Shown here piece by piece: positions 10,223 through 22,472 of a DNA stretch of 64,000 nt. A program made the position numbers and the translations under genes. The stretch spans positions 6,042,475 to 6,106,474 of the forward strand of contig NC_135554.1 of assembly GCF_964340395.1 (NCBI RefSeq). Direction: 5' to 3'. This DNA comes from Glandiceps talaboti (lineage: Eukaryota > Hemichordata > Enteropneusta > Spengelidae). Below the pieces are notes generated by a model. It was given only the letters and a program-made list of their open reading frames with translations. It was not told where the DNA came from and did not search any database. Numbering within the stretch: the first letter of the stretch is position 1; every line of letters starts with the position of its first letter.

Positions 10223-13200
10223 TCATACTTCTGTTCTCTTTGTCCAATCCGGACAGTCTTCAGGTGGCCCCCTCAGTGAGGGTGCACCGTCTCTTCTGCG
10301 ATGGACAAGGCCTCCACCCATTTTCTTTAACTTTTTTTGGTGCCTCGTGTCCAATAGTTGAAAAAGGGTGGAGACCCTGTCCGAACGCCATTGCAGAGGT
10401 CTTCTGCACAGGCTCTTCGCTTTCCTAGAGACCTCTATATCTTCATCAGATTCTTCATCAGATTCAGATGAGCCTGATGCAGATTCCTCGCTCGAAATAT
10501 ACTCTATCCTAAGTGCTGCCTTGAAGAATTCCTTCTGTACTGCCGAAATGGATGTGCTATCTCTCAAAGACTTCCTTCTCCTTGCCAATTTCTGCAATAT
10601 GACATCAAATGAGTAATTACAATGGAGCATGCAAAACAGAAGACATTTAGAGAATGGTACATTAGATACATTCACACCAATTTGCAGCTACATTAGCTAA
10701 ATGGTGGCATAGTAAAGTATTTTCCATAAATAATTCTTATAAATCCAAAATTCTACACATTGAATCCAGTTGAAACCCCTGGACAAAAGTAGATATGGAC
10801 ACAAAGAGGTACACATACACTAAGAAAAATAACACATTACTTTATCCACGATTGAGGAGTGGTATCACACATGGAATTAACAGGTATTTAGCGAAGACAC
10901 CACAAATCTACATAGCAATAAAAATAGATTTACTGAAGTCTAATTATTTATTCCCTTCCGTGACAGCATTGCTACAAAATAAGTGTAAATGAAGTTTACA
11001 ATTCTTACCTGGTGCTTCCTTTGCCGTCTTGATTGTTTCAATCTGAAGATTGCTGTTTTTCCCCGGTCTTCTCTCTTTCTTTGTTTTCTTTTGGTGAAAA
11101 AATACGTTCTTGTTGCAGCTACAAATTAACAAAAACATGATGGTATCAATGAGACCATACCTGACAAGATTGAAACACCACAGTGAATATACACACAATA
11201 ATGACTCTTGGCCACTGACTTATTTTGTAGTGAATTGTTTGATTTGTAAGCAAATGCAACTGCAAGACTAGAGAAAATTTTAATCCTCTTATTTATTTTA
11301 GTTTCCTAAGACGGTGATAATTGTATATTTTTTTCCAAAATGGCTGATATGAATTAGAAATAAACACAAAACAAAAAAATGCTATCAATGAAAGAAAATG
11401 GTCTGCCACTCAGAGATGACCTCTCAAAGCCAGCCGACAGTTTGATAAACATGTAATATAATATTTAACACAACTCACCCACTATGGATTCTTTTGTTTC
11501 ATCCGGGGCCTGTGTCAACACCATGTCCATGATGTCAGTGTTGACTGAACTGTTCCTGTCATCATGATATCTAAAATAAGGGGAAAATTGATTTAGTCAA
11601 ACATCAAAAGATATCTCAAAAACATGCAAGAAATGAAATAATGATGTTGTCACCATTTCTTTCTTCCTTTATAATCCTCAACAAAGATAATTAACATATG
11701 TAAAACAACAAACATAATATCTGTGATAATTAGTGAGACTATCTACAAGTAAATATCTGGTCTATTTAGCATAGTGTCCTTTTTTCTGACAAACCAGCAT
11801 ATTTTCATCGCGTAAATGAGATAGAAAAACAACATGAGGGATACATTACATTGAAATCAAAAGTTTGATTACTTACGACTTTGATGTGTCCCACTCCTTC
11901 CCGTCATTCTGTAGACACGAATAGACAGAATGAACAGCATGCTGTGAAGAGAAATAAAACAAGAAATTAATATTCTCAACGCACTTCTGTGTATGTTAAC
12001 AATAATGAGCCAAATTAACTATCCCTTATTAAATTGACCAAAAACTTAATAAAAAACTTAATTGACCAAAAAAATAATGAATTTACTAGAAACTCAATCA
12101 CATGTTGCATTCGACAACTTAAATCCTAGAAGAATGACACTCAGATAAGACAGAAATACAGGTCGTACCAATTGATCTTAAAAGTAGATTAACAGATCCA
12201 AGACAAACTAGAGATGAAATGATGAACCTCCCCCGATACAATTATCATTTTGAGACATTTGAAGGATTTAAAAATGAGGTTAATGTCGATGACATTGGCT
12301 TGACAACAACAACGGTGTGTTGTTGTGGTTGATGTTAAGAACAGACTGTATACTGAAAGGCTAGTTTTCCAATGTACCCCCTAACACTGCCAAAATGTAC
12401 CCTTCCCCTCCCCAAGCTTTTGGTGAAAGCAGCCTAAAGACAATGTGTTGTTGACATAGCTTTGGTGTCAATATTGTCTAGAATAATTACTGGAGGTGAC
12501 AGCTCTAAGTCTTGGATGCTGTTTATCCCATCTAGACAGACAGGCTCCAATGATATAACAAAGCAGACATGTCATGATCCTGGATCAAAACATGTGTCAG
12601 GAAGTGCTCCAGCTGTTTAAAGATTACTGATAACACCACTCACACCTTTACACTACACATTTCCATAACTTCCTCTCAAAAACAATCCTAAAAACGATTA
12701 GAAGTGTGCTTGTGTGTTTAATTTCAACTTATATACTAGTATTTTCATTTATAGTGTCATGCATTGAACTATATGTCGTGCATTGCATGATCTAATGGGC
12801 TATGCTCAATGTTCATTCGACATCGAACTAACCAACATAACATTGCTATGCATTCATTACTTCTGCAGCTTGTTTGGTGACTGACACACAGTTACACTAA
12901 GGGGCAACAAGTAATTGTGTCGTTGTGATGAATATAAGAAAACCCTTGCGTTTTTGAAAACTTGTACAACGAAACAAACAAAGACAACAGTTGTCGATCG
13001 CGATTGGGAAATCGTTGACTGAGGTCGAAATAGTAGCTGCCTTATTTATACCCGAAAAGAGCTAATCTTTTTTCTACTAAGGCGAAAGCATGTTCTACAC
13101 AACTTTGTCTTCTATTGTATACATATGTATCCTACAAAACCACATGACATCACATAAATAGCAAAACTCACAACATAATGATAACATCGCCCTACCTTCA

Positions 13201-13456
13201 CTTTGAGAGATGGCTTGATTTTCCTTTTCTTGTCGGCCTTGTCTAGTTGTTCTTGCAACACCCTCTGTTGGTCTAGCATTTTTTCCTGGTTGTCAAGCAG
13301 TTTTTGCAGTGTTGACGCACTGATTGTGACACTATCATCACTTGCACGTGAACTTACATTACTGACGTCGAAAAGTACTCGTGCGGAATTGGTCAAGGTT
13401 GGTGTCGAACTAAAGGAACTCTCTGGCGCTGATTCGGTATTGGTTGGACTGGACAT
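10223..13456 (-). CDS. Five-exon coiled-coil/basic/acidic protein, 298 aa; candidate CACTA accessory (TNPA-like) protein
   Basis: Exons on the - strand: 13456-13196, 11941-11877, 11570-11479, 11118-11009, 10591-10223. Every intron is GT-AG and phases agree (0, 2, 1, 0), giving one open frame from ATG 13456 to TGA. Residues 1-45 are Ser/Thr-rich; ~46-75 form a coiled coil (LQKLLDNQEKMLDQQRVLQE); ~84-140 contain the EWDTSKSY stretch; ~148-184 are strongly basic (nuclear-localisation-like); ~209-229 are acidic (SSEES ... DEESDEDIE), followed by RRPLQWRS (239-246) and FQLLD. I recall this acidic patch plus PLxWRS arrangement from uncharacterised metazoan proteins, possibly C14orf93-like; this is unverified. 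It is divergent from the Tnp2 gene and lies inside the same element, so a DNA-binding partner role is plausible but inferred. It could instead be a captured host gene. Confidence 0.75.
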
Positions 13457-16400
13457 CTTCGAAGCTTCTTAGAAAGATCTTTCGGAAGTATGACGTTCAC
13501 TCGAATATGCCGCAAATTTATAGTCTGTGCAACAGCGCCCCCATCGAATTTATCCTCGTTCGCATGTGTCGTAATACTTTGACATTGACTTCCTCAATGA
13601 TATACCTTTTCCCATTATTGTACCAAGTTTTTCAAATAACAAATAAATGATATAAGTTTCAAATCGCTGAAAAATGCGTAAAATTGTCTTTTTCGTTTCT
13701 GTTCGAATGAAAGCGTGAATTTCATAACTGCTAGTTTTACTACTCTTGTGGTCGAGGATGTTTACAAATCCAAAGTAAACAGCCGGCCCCCAGATTGGTG
13801 GTTGGTGGTTTTTCATCGTTGACACCTAGGGGCTGATTACACAGAGGCATTATCCAATAATTGACAAGTTTCAAGATAGTAGAGAAAACGAAGATTTAAA
13901 TCCCCTGAAAGGTGAGTCTTCCTTCATGGTTTTTGAAGTACGTTTTATTATGATTTTGAATGAAATGTATACACATAAGTAAGCTTACTTTTAATACGAG
14001 ATACACCAACACAGTGGGGCCTAAGATACTTTGCCACCAACGTTACATGAATAGAAATATACCTTTATTTATTTTCTACGAGATAAAAGCATATTGAAAT
14101 GCATCCATCAAACAAACCAAAGCATTAACTACGTAAAAAATGTAATTCTAAAATAATCTGACACGCTACGCTTGATCGTCTCTCATTCAACATGTGCGTA
14201 CTCGATACGGGGGTCTGCTATGACAGCCTACGTGTATCGATCGTTGCTAACTTTTAACAAACCATGGATCCGAAGTAAAAGCGCCTTGTACTTTTATGAA
14301 CAAACCAAGTTTCAGGAAATACTTTATTTTCAAAAGTAGTCTTCCGAACGAAAAAAGTTCAAGTCATTTTAGAGTGCATGTCGTGTCGAAGTGGGCGACA
14401 GGTCAGGTAATGAACGCTATCATTTATTTCAAAGTGTTTCGTTTTGAAGTTACAACCGCGTCGAGTGGCATCTTGGCGATTAAATGATTAGAATAAAACA
14501 GTTGGCTTTCAAACAATTCTAACTTCTTGAATCGAAAAGTTATGGTTTTAGCGCTTTTTAGAAAACCATTGTTCCCGTTGAGTATCGCCCATAGTACTGA
14601 GTGTGGTCGCCCTACTCATAAAGCTCTATGGTCACAACATGTTGCAAAGACGCCAGTTAAACTTAAATTTGAGATTAATATGTTTAGTGAGACAAGACAA
14701 TAGCATTTTTCAGTGCGGTTGTAGTATTTTGTTATAGTACAAACACAATATATGATACGTGTAACCATAAGTTGGTGTTCAAGTTTAATTGCCGAGACCA
14801 TGCACATAGGCCAGTTATTCTGGTTGGAACTTTTAATACTGTTGTTTTGTGACAGTGTAGGATTTTCATGTCACAATTGTGTTTTCATTGCGCTGTATCA
14901 GTCATTTTAAATAGCGTATTTGTACATGGTATGAACATGGTCTGCAACTACATTTCCCAACAATGAATAAAATGTACACCATCAACCCATATATTTTCTG
15001 AAAGGTTTTTCTCTCCTCTTAAATGCTATTGTATTTTCTATTGTCTTTGACTGAAAGTGAGAGTTTGTTTAAGGTATGAACAGAGATGTCTTGATTATCT
15101 CAAGGCGCCAATATAAATGCCTCGGAAGAGACCACTTGTCACCCGATTTTCCATTTGTTTGGTGTTTTAGAATGTTCACTTCACACATAGCAAAAGCGTG
15201 TCTCACTTTTTTTTCTGCCATCTGTCGTTCTTTTACAACATGCCTCGAAAGTTGACAAATTATAATGGGACGTTTATTGACAGTTTTCTCACTTAATCAT
15301 CAATTTCACACGTAATAGAGCAAACTTACAAATTCTGAGACAAACTTTGTAAGAACAATGCGTAAGAAAGCACCAGCGAAAATTTCAGATGATTGCGAGG
15401 AGGTACTGTCGACTTCGAGACTTTAGAACGTAGTCATGGGGGCTTGAAAATGTAAACGGAGAAAATGCCGATTTTCGAAATACAGGGTAAAATTTGACTT
15501 GCAGATTTCCGGGGGTGTCATGCTATAAAAATATCACCAAGCAGTGGATAAAACGAGTCTTCAGTTATTGTAATTGTCGTTTTAATACAAGTGTAGCATC
15601 GTAGAAACACGGCAAATCGATGTCGTTCGACTGGAATGTGATACACAAAATCACATTGCAAATGGCGCGGAAGCCCACTTTATTGACATCATCTCATTAA
15701 TTAGTACTCAGAGGCGTGGCCAAAGTCAAGTCCAAGGTTACTATGATGTTACTCTGTCCGGCGGCAAACCCACGGTGCTGTCTATAGTGGTCCTGTGTGT
15801 CTAAACTTCACTTTTCCCGGAAGCACTTCCCGATACAAATATTTCGTTTTGAATTTCGGAATAACTGAATTATACTAAATTTGGCTCAGTTTCGATCGTT
15901 AAACACGGGAAATTTCGTAACCACATGTAGTAGCATAGCAACTTTCTAAACCACGGCGAAATCACCAGTTTACTCTTTCGTTAAAAATATGGTCTGAAGC
16001 TTCGAATGCGCAATGAAGGGGGTAACCTACGTGATTTTACACGAGTCAAAAAATTAGTGTCTGCTTACGTCTGTGCGGACGCACTCCATTAAATCCAAAA
16101 GGGGGAAATTTTGCCTTGTTACAGAAGTCATGCTGAATTTGGCTGTTACAATGAACCCAAAATGTTTCTATGCTCCTCAGTTTGACCGCTACACACTTGT
16201 ATAAAACCGAGTTTTAACTATCACTTGCCAAAAACTGTCAACCTCAACAATAAACTATTGATAGTAAAATTGACAATAAAACTACCGGCAGTTCATCAAA
16301 CGGTTATAGCTACAGTATATTGTAGACACATACTGTTCAAAGTGAACTGATTAAGAACCGAACTGAAATAACTTGGCTTGTACTCTTAAACACTATCGAG

Positions 16401-16766
16401 TCAGCACTTTTGTGGGTATATTTACCCAAAACATGGAAATATAAGGGACTCTTGTACTATTATGCTTTAATGTGAATTGTTCACATTCTAGCTGTGCTTA
16501 ATTACAAATGTACATAACAAGACAATTATAGAATACAGTCACGATATCGCGATAAAGGAATTTCCAGGGCTATTCCCAAACTATTTCAAAACTCAGAAAC
16601 TGGTGTTTTTAAGGGAAATTGAATTTAACTGTTGCTTAATTAACCTTCTTTTGTATGAATTTCATCACAAACTTTCAAATTTCTGACTTTATTATTGATC
16701 TTTCTTTACCAAGTTTTTTGTTTTAATTGTCTACTAATCCCTATATCTTGTGTTCTTCTATCTCAG
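13457..16766 (+). promoter_or_regulatory. Divergent intergenic region with likely shared promoter and 5' UTR intron of the transposase gene
   Basis: Only ~400 bp separate the minus gene's ATG from a strong donor (gaaag|gtgagt, GT at 13912) that could end a non-coding first exon of the + gene. The matching acceptor is tctatctcag at 16757-16766, 4 bp before its ATG, implying a ~2.86-kb 5' UTR intron. The stretch has no long open frame, and CpGs are relatively frequent at 13.5-16.1 kb. A 22-codon frame at 15358 (MRKKAPAKISDD) is unsupported. No TATA box was convincing. Confidence 0.4.
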
Positions 16767-16770
16767 GAGA

Positions 16771-19734
16771 ATGGAATTTAAAAGGAAATATTGTCCACAC
16801 TGCGATGATGAAGTAGTACTCAGAGTTTATAGACGTCATTACCAGCAGTATTTTGATACTCGCACTAATTCTTGGACCAGAGCTGATGATGAAAGTGACT
16901 GTGACAGCTGTGAGATACCAACAATTGTAGATCTTGGTGATGTTGACTATGATGAAGGGAGTTGCTCTAATGACAGTAATTATCAGTCAAATGGCAGTGG
17001 TGCAATTTTTGAAACAATAGACTGTGAGGAGAAAATTGAAACTTTAGTGAAAGGATTGGAGGAAGAGGACCAAGTATATGTCATCGATCCAGATGGTGAA
17101 GACTACCGTCCTGTTTCTGGCCACAACAAAGTTGAAATATGGGACGATATTAATGAAACTGAACTAAATGAAGATTTCCAAGAATATTTAAATGGAAATG
17201 AACTATTTGTCTCAGTTTGTGATAAAGAATCCCAGGATCCAACAATGATTGCTCTAGCTAACTGGTTTTGTCTTTTTCTTTCATACATATGGCACTTTTG
17301 TGGTTTATCAGATGCCTGTATGTCCTTAATTATTGGTTTCCTGGGAACTTTCTTTACTGTTATTGGAAATCTATTTCCGTCTTTAGCAATACTTGCTATG
17401 CTGCTTCCAGGAACTTTATACAGACTTAAAAAATCTCTAGGACTTAAAGAAGATAAATTTATCAAGTATGTTGTCTGCCCTAAATGTAATGATATCTACA
17501 AATTTGAGCAATGTTACAAGCGAGTTGGCCAAAGAAATGTTCCAATTACATGTACCCATGTTGCATTTCCTGAACACAAGCAAAAGAAACAGAGAAAGCC
17601 ATGCGGTGCCCCATTACTGAAGGTAGTTGAGCTCTCTGGTAACAAAACGCGTTTATATCCATTCAAAGTTTATTGCTATAAACCGGTCATCCAGTCTTTG
17701 TCAAATCTTGTTAAAAAAAGAGGCTTTGTGGAGAACTGTGAACTGTGGCGCTATAGACAATCTTCCCCGGGTATACTTTCTGATATATATGATGGTAGGG
17801 TTTGGAGAGAGTATCAAGAGGTTGAGGGAAAACCATTCCTTGGTGACCCACACAACTATGCATTGCAATTAAATTTAGATTGGTTCACTCCATACAAACA
17901 TGTACCGTATAGTGTGGGAGCAATGTACTTAGTAACACTGAACCTCCCCAGAGCTGAGAGATATAAAAAAGAGAATATAATGATTGTTGGGTTACTCCCT
18001 GGTCCACGTGAACCAAGCCTAAATATAAACTCATTCCTGGAGCCCTTTGTTCGTGAAATGCAAACTTTATGGTCTGACGGTATAATGTGTACATATGATG
18101 ACAACAATAGAAGGGTCACCAATAAATTCCGAGCGGCATTGGTTAATGTAGTTGCTGATGTACCAGCCACAAGAAAGTTATGTGGTTTTGTAGGGCACAT
18201 GGCTAAGAAGGGGTGCTCAAAGTGTGAAAAAGAGTTTGTAACAGGTGGTTTTGGAGATAAAATAGATTTTAGTGGATTTGACCCAATTGATAAAAGGCAC
18301 AATGAGAAGCACCGTTCACAAGTTAAGGAAGTTCAAAACCAGACAACAGCAACAGGACAAAACAGATTAACATCTAAATATGGAGTTAGATATACTGCTT
18401 TGTTGAAACTCGAGTACTTCGATTGTGTTAGATTTCATGTGATTGACCCCCTTCACAATATGTTTCTTGGCACTGGCAAACACATTATGAAGAATGTATG
18501 GCTTGGCCAAGAAAAGCCCTGCATATCCAAAGACCAGCTTACTCAAATTCAAGAAAAGATAGATAGAACTAAAGTTCCTTCAAACATTGGGAGAATGCCT
18601 CTGAAAATTGCCAGTAATTTCGGTGGCTTTACAGGGGATCAATGGAAACATTGGATTACAATGTTCTCTGTTTTTACATTGAAAGGTATTTTGCCAACAA
18701 AAGAATTCGAAATGTGGCGTCACTTTGTTTTGGCTTGCCGGTTTCTTTGTTCCCCTGTTGTATCTATCAGTTCTATTGCCAGAGGACATGAATGTTTGAT
18801 GCAGTTTTGCCGCCAATTTGAAAAACTATATGGACCAAAGTTAGTTACACCAAATATGCATTATCATACACACTTGGTTGATTGTATTTTAGATTATGGT
18901 CCAGTATATTCTTTCTGGACATTTCCCTATGAACGCTACAATGGAATGCTAGCACAAAACTGTTCAAGTCACAGGTCAGTTGAAATACAGATCATGAGAA
19001 AATTTCTAAATGAGCAATTCCTTCATATCATTTGTAGACCTAGTGAATTTCAAACAGATTTTAGTCAGTATTTCCCCCTGGAGAAGGAAATTGGGTCTTT
19101 AGGTGAAACACTAGCTGATGATAAGGCCATCATACAATTGGGCAATTTATCTCAGGGACATGTTCAACTTGATGCGACTGCTATGGTGTCAACAACGCAT
19201 TTAATTAAAATGATAGGTCCATTTACTATGGAACTTCTGGACGAAACATGGGTCAACAATTTGAAAGATATGTACAAGAGTATCTTTGGATTAGCTTCAC
19301 CTGCTATTTGTGGGTATATTAAAACTTGTATGGCAGTCAAAGTAATAGGAGATGTCATTGGTGCAGAGTGTTCACGTTACAGAAGATCGTCGTTAATCTT
19401 AGCCAAATGGTGTTGTTTGGGTGGTCAAATAAACCTTACAAGCAATTGTGCTAGACCAGGCATTGTGGAGTACTTTTTTTCACAGTTTGTGACAGTGAAT
19501 TGTAACCCGGAATTATTCATTATTGCCAAGGTTCGATGGTTTCAAAAGCATCCAGCTCGAAACTACTATGGTGAACCAGTGGAAGTCTGGTGTAAAGAAG
19601 TGTATGAATTGTCTGGTCCCGCATCATTTATTCCTATACAGAGAATACAAGGAAAGTTCTTGGCAGGTTTTGAGAAAATTAACAGAGAAAATGTCATGTG
19701 TGTCATTCCTCTGCCACAGAAGCTGTATGTTTAA
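16771..19734 (+). CDS. Tnp2 / Transposase_21 family (EnSpm/CACTA) transposase, 987 aa, intact
   Basis: Single long coding exon; ATG 16771 lies 4 bp after a good splice acceptor (16766) and begins MEFKRKYCPHC. Order: N-terminal C-x2-C ... H finger (~7-26); acidic linker (~40-150); a helical hydrophobic region with the GLSDACMS and PSLAILAMLLPGTLY blocks (~160-218); zinc-binding domain starting VCPKC (C236, C239); then the RNase H-like core. Likely catalytic acids are D370 (LNLDWFTPYKH), D559 (HVIDPLHNMFLGTGKH) and E721 (FPYERYNGML), all in the expected family contexts. A conserved GFVGHMAKKGCSKC segment lies between the first two. No stop or frameshift is present, so the protein could be functional. 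It should bind and cleave the element's CACTA ends. AATAAA at 19912-19917 is a likely polyadenylation signal. A domesticated gene is the alternative, but location inside TIRs argues against it. Confidence 0.9.
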   Translation: MEFKRKYCPHCDDEVVLRVYRRHYQQYFDTRTNSWTRADDESDCDSCEIPTIVDLGDVDYDEGSCSNDSNYQSNGSGAIFETIDCEEKIETLVKGLEEEDQVYVIDPDGEDYRPVSGHNKVEIWDDINETELNEDFQEYLNGNELFVSVCDKESQDPTMIALANWFCLFLSYIWHFCGLSDACMSLIIGFLGTFFTVIGNLFPSLAILAMLLPGTLYRLKKSLGLKEDKFIKYVVCPKCNDIYKFEQCYKRVGQRNVPITCTHVAFPEHKQKKQRKPCGAPLLKVVELSGNKTRLYPFKVYCYKPVIQSLSNLVKKRGFVENCELWRYRQSSPGILSDIYDGRVWREYQEVEGKPFLGDPHNYALQLNLDWFTPYKHVPYSVGAMYLVTLNLPRAERYKKENIMIVGLLPGPREPSLNINSFLEPFVREMQTLWSDGIMCTYDDNNRRVTNKFRAALVNVVADVPATRKLCGFVGHMAKKGCSKCEKEFVTGGFGDKIDFSGFDPIDKRHNEKHRSQVKEVQNQTTATGQNRLTSKYGVRYTALLKLEYFDCVRFHVIDPLHNMFLGTGKHIMKNVWLGQEKPCISKDQLTQIQEKIDRTKVPSNIGRMPLKIASNFGGFTGDQWKHWITMFSVFTLKGILPTKEFEMWRHFVLACRFLCSPVVSISSIARGHECLMQFCRQFEKLYGPKLVTPNMHYHTHLVDCILDYGPVYSFWTFPYERYNGMLAQNCSSHRSVEIQIMRKFLNEQFLHIICRPSEFQTDFSQYFPLEKEIGSLGETLADDKAIIQLGNLSQGHVQLDATAMVSTTHLIKMIGPFTMELLDETWVNNLKDMYKSIFGLASPAICGYIKTCMAVKVIGDVIGAECSRYRRSSLILAKWCCLGGQINLTSNCARPGIVEYFFSQFVTVNCNPELFIIAKVRWFQKHPARNYYGEPVEVWCKEVYELSGPASFIPIQRIQGKFLAGFEKINRENVMCVIPLPQKLYV

Positions 19735-19911
19735 TGAGACTTATACAACAGTACAAGTGTGTAACAAGATCTGAGAGTTCAGTCGTATTTTACAATGAGT
19801 CAGAAAATAGAATTTACTTCATTAATCTATTTTTGCTGATTCTGAGCAACTCTCAAAAGTTTGGTATGTGTACATATACTATGTAATGCATTATGCTCTT
19901 TGATCAATATA

Positions 19912-19917
19912 AATAAA
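19912..19917 (+). terminator. AATAAA polyadenylation signal of the transposase gene
   Basis: It lies 178 bp after the TAA stop, in ataaataaagca; a gtgattcctgg stretch follows about 20 bp later. Confidence 0.55.
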
Positions 19918-19934
19918 GCATCTAAATATGTAAT

Positions 19935-20850
19935 TCAATGTGATTCCTGGCTATTTCCAAGTTATGTGTACTGTATACATGAACCAGTGAGAATGATCCT
20001 TTTCTGAGAATTTCCAGTGCACTAGTCTTTTCCCATATGTATGTGTGTGTGTGTGTGTGTGAACCCTGTGTTGTAAGTACAACAACCTTACATAAGTCCT
20101 TGTGTTAGGAAAAACTCGCCTTTCACCTTCAGATGTAATGTTGTTGTTGTTGTTGTTGTAATGTGTTAAATAGTATTTTGAGTTCGATGCTGGATTGGAA
20201 TGGAAGTGACCGAAAACTGTTCATATCTGCGATTTGACATGGCCTATCACTGGACGTATATTCGCCTGCCTACCCCATCCCCTATAAGTGGATACCCATT
20301 CTGCCCCTCAATGATCACAAAGTTTCTATTCGCCTTTCCACCGTTCTATGACTTTCGACTTTATCTCAGACATACTGAATGAAACAAGTCTCAATAATCT
20401 AAGTTATACATTTATCGGATAAAAATCTAAAATATTTCAAAAATCTTAGTCTAACATTAGACGTCGGCTTTGAGGGGCCATGAACCAACTTGAAGGTAAC
20501 CATATCGGATATAATCGAAACTGTCTCTAAAATCTAAATTACACACTGTAATATTTGACGTCGGGGCGTATGGGCCATGAGCCAAACTAACGATAATATT
20601 CGAATAAAACATCATGTCGGTTTCGAGCGTGGTCCGCATTCAAATATTAGACTTACTTACTTCTCAAGAGTTACTTTTTTAAATCTAAGTTAGAAACATA
20701 TTATCTGTTCCTTGGGTTAATTTGTTACGGACATTCTAATGTTTAGTCTAACTTAGATATATATCATCCGATAATTAAAATATATGCAATTGCAATGTCG
20801 CGGCTTCATGGAGACTTTTTACTGGTGCAGTCAACTAATCCCCTTTCTGT
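19935..20850. other. Gene-free stretch inside the element
   Basis: It holds (TG)n at 20040-20061, (TTG)n at ~20140-20160 and two imperfect repeats around gacgtcgg...gggccatgagcc (20460-20490 and 20558-20583). No gene is visible. Confidence 0.55.
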
Positions 20851-21452
20851 AAAAAGTTGCTCGTGTACGATTTTCCTGTGGGCGTGGAATTTCAAACACT
20901 GGCTTAAGGGCATCATGCTTATCTACTGCAAGGGAAAATGGAAGTGGGGAATGGAAAGGAAGTGAGCAAAGGTGGCAGGATTTGACAAATTTTATCAGAA
21001 TGTTAGTTAGTAGATTTGAAGAGATGGCATATAATAACAAGCTTGCCTTGACATATGCTAAACATCGGAATTTTTGTGCGGAAGTTTTAAATAGCGTTTT
21101 CAGTAAAATTAACGACAGCAAAGGATCGACAAACAGCGGATGGACCCTGAAAAGCAGCTACTATGCCTGGACCGGGGAGAGGGAAAATGGAGGTACAAAT
21201 GTATTGGTGAACTTTACAAGGGGAAGGGAGTGGACAGACCAATCTGGCGGAGGCCAGGTCTTGTCAAATCGCAGTGGGGGGGGGGGGGTTAAATACGAAC
21301 AGATTTTACTTTCCGCTCTAAACCTGGATCAAACTCGAAATAAGTCATGTCTTCAATTACTGTTACCGTATCAGAAAAAAACGACACGTTGGCTGCTTGA
21401 AAATAGTCAACACGGGTGTCACGTGACATTGTATAAATTTCTGACAATCTGA
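20850..21452 (+). CDS. Unrecognised open frame, ~200 codons without an assured start
   Basis: The frame is open from just after a TAA near 20845 to the TGA at 21450-21452. Its middle (WQDLTNFIRMLVSRFEEM, then LALTYAKHRNFCAEVLNSVF) reads like ordinary protein with amphipathic helices, while the C-terminal third crosses a poly-G tract (~21276-21287) and looks random. There is no clear ATG start or splice evidence. It lies inside the CACTA element, downstream of the transposase, and could be an exon of cargo, a relic or chance. Confidence 0.2.
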
Positions 21453-22366
21453 AATATATATAAATGTGTCCCAATTCACTTTCTCATAATCAGATGATAA
21501 AAAAATAAATGGAATTTATTTTGAGCAATCGATCTTCAGACATCTCTTCTCTTTGATTTCTGATGGGTCTAATCGGACTGTGGGTGGTTTTGCAATTGCA
21601 TTTTCTACTTAGTTTGGCAATCTTCACAGAAGTATTCCTTTTCTTCACCCGACTGTGTAATTCAATAAGTTGAAACGTCAACGGGCCATTTTATGTGGAC
21701 GCACTTGCCGAACGTATCTTATTATTAAATGTAACTATGTATTCCGCATGAAGAATCCATATATTTTACTACGATAGGTGTCACCATAGCAAATCAATGC
21801 TTGTTACTTTCAATATCATTTACGCTCGCAAGTTTGAGAATACTTTGATTTTGTCTTGTCGGGAATTTAGGCCTAATCATTACAAAATCGCCGATGATAA
21901 CTCTTAGTACTGTATGCTACCCCAGTTTCTCGGGGTATGCTATGGCGTTCGAAAGGTGTGAATCGAGTCAACACCGTCAGGTCTGAAATCTGTCCCGTTT
22001 GTGTGTGCACAGATAAATAATAGGTGTGGTGTGTGGTAAGCAGTGCAGTGTGCGGATACAACTAGCGCCTTAAATCGCTAACTTAGCTCCTTTCTGTTTG
22101 AGTGCCCTTTCTCCATGCTTGAAATATCTTTAAACATTTGACTGTAGACAGTCTCATGCTTTTTACGTTTTATGTGAAACAATAAATTGGTTGCGTCGCT
22201 CCGACTCGTTTCCGATCTAAGTGCCGAAGGCACGACTCATTTCCTAATCTGAGTAATGGACTAGTCGCATCGGAGACTGGAGTTACAGTCCTGAAATGTG
22301 ATGACTTCAAACTGGGGTTTGTAGAATCACAGGAGTTGAGTAACTGTGGCAGAACTAACCACGTGG

Positions 22367-22370
<4 letters not shown>
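21453..22370. other. No feature recognised
   Basis: Unique-looking AT-rich sequence with no supported open frame on either strand. Confidence 0.4.
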
Positions 22371-22465
<95 letters not shown>

Positions 22466-22472
22466 AAAAAAA
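22371..22472. repeat. (TA)45 followed by a poly-A run
   Basis: A perfect TA dinucleotide tract to 22460 followed by about 12 A. Confidence 0.97.

Noticed and set aside
9784-10428. 214-codon + strand frame of leucine/proline repeats and companion frames
   Set aside because: It arises from the 51-bp minisatellite and runs antisense into the real minus-strand exon at 10223-10591.
16930-17430. Membrane-protein reading of the hydrophobic stretch in the transposase
   Set aside because: The same hydrophobic helical block, followed by the CPKC zinc domain, is typical of this transposase family as I know it.
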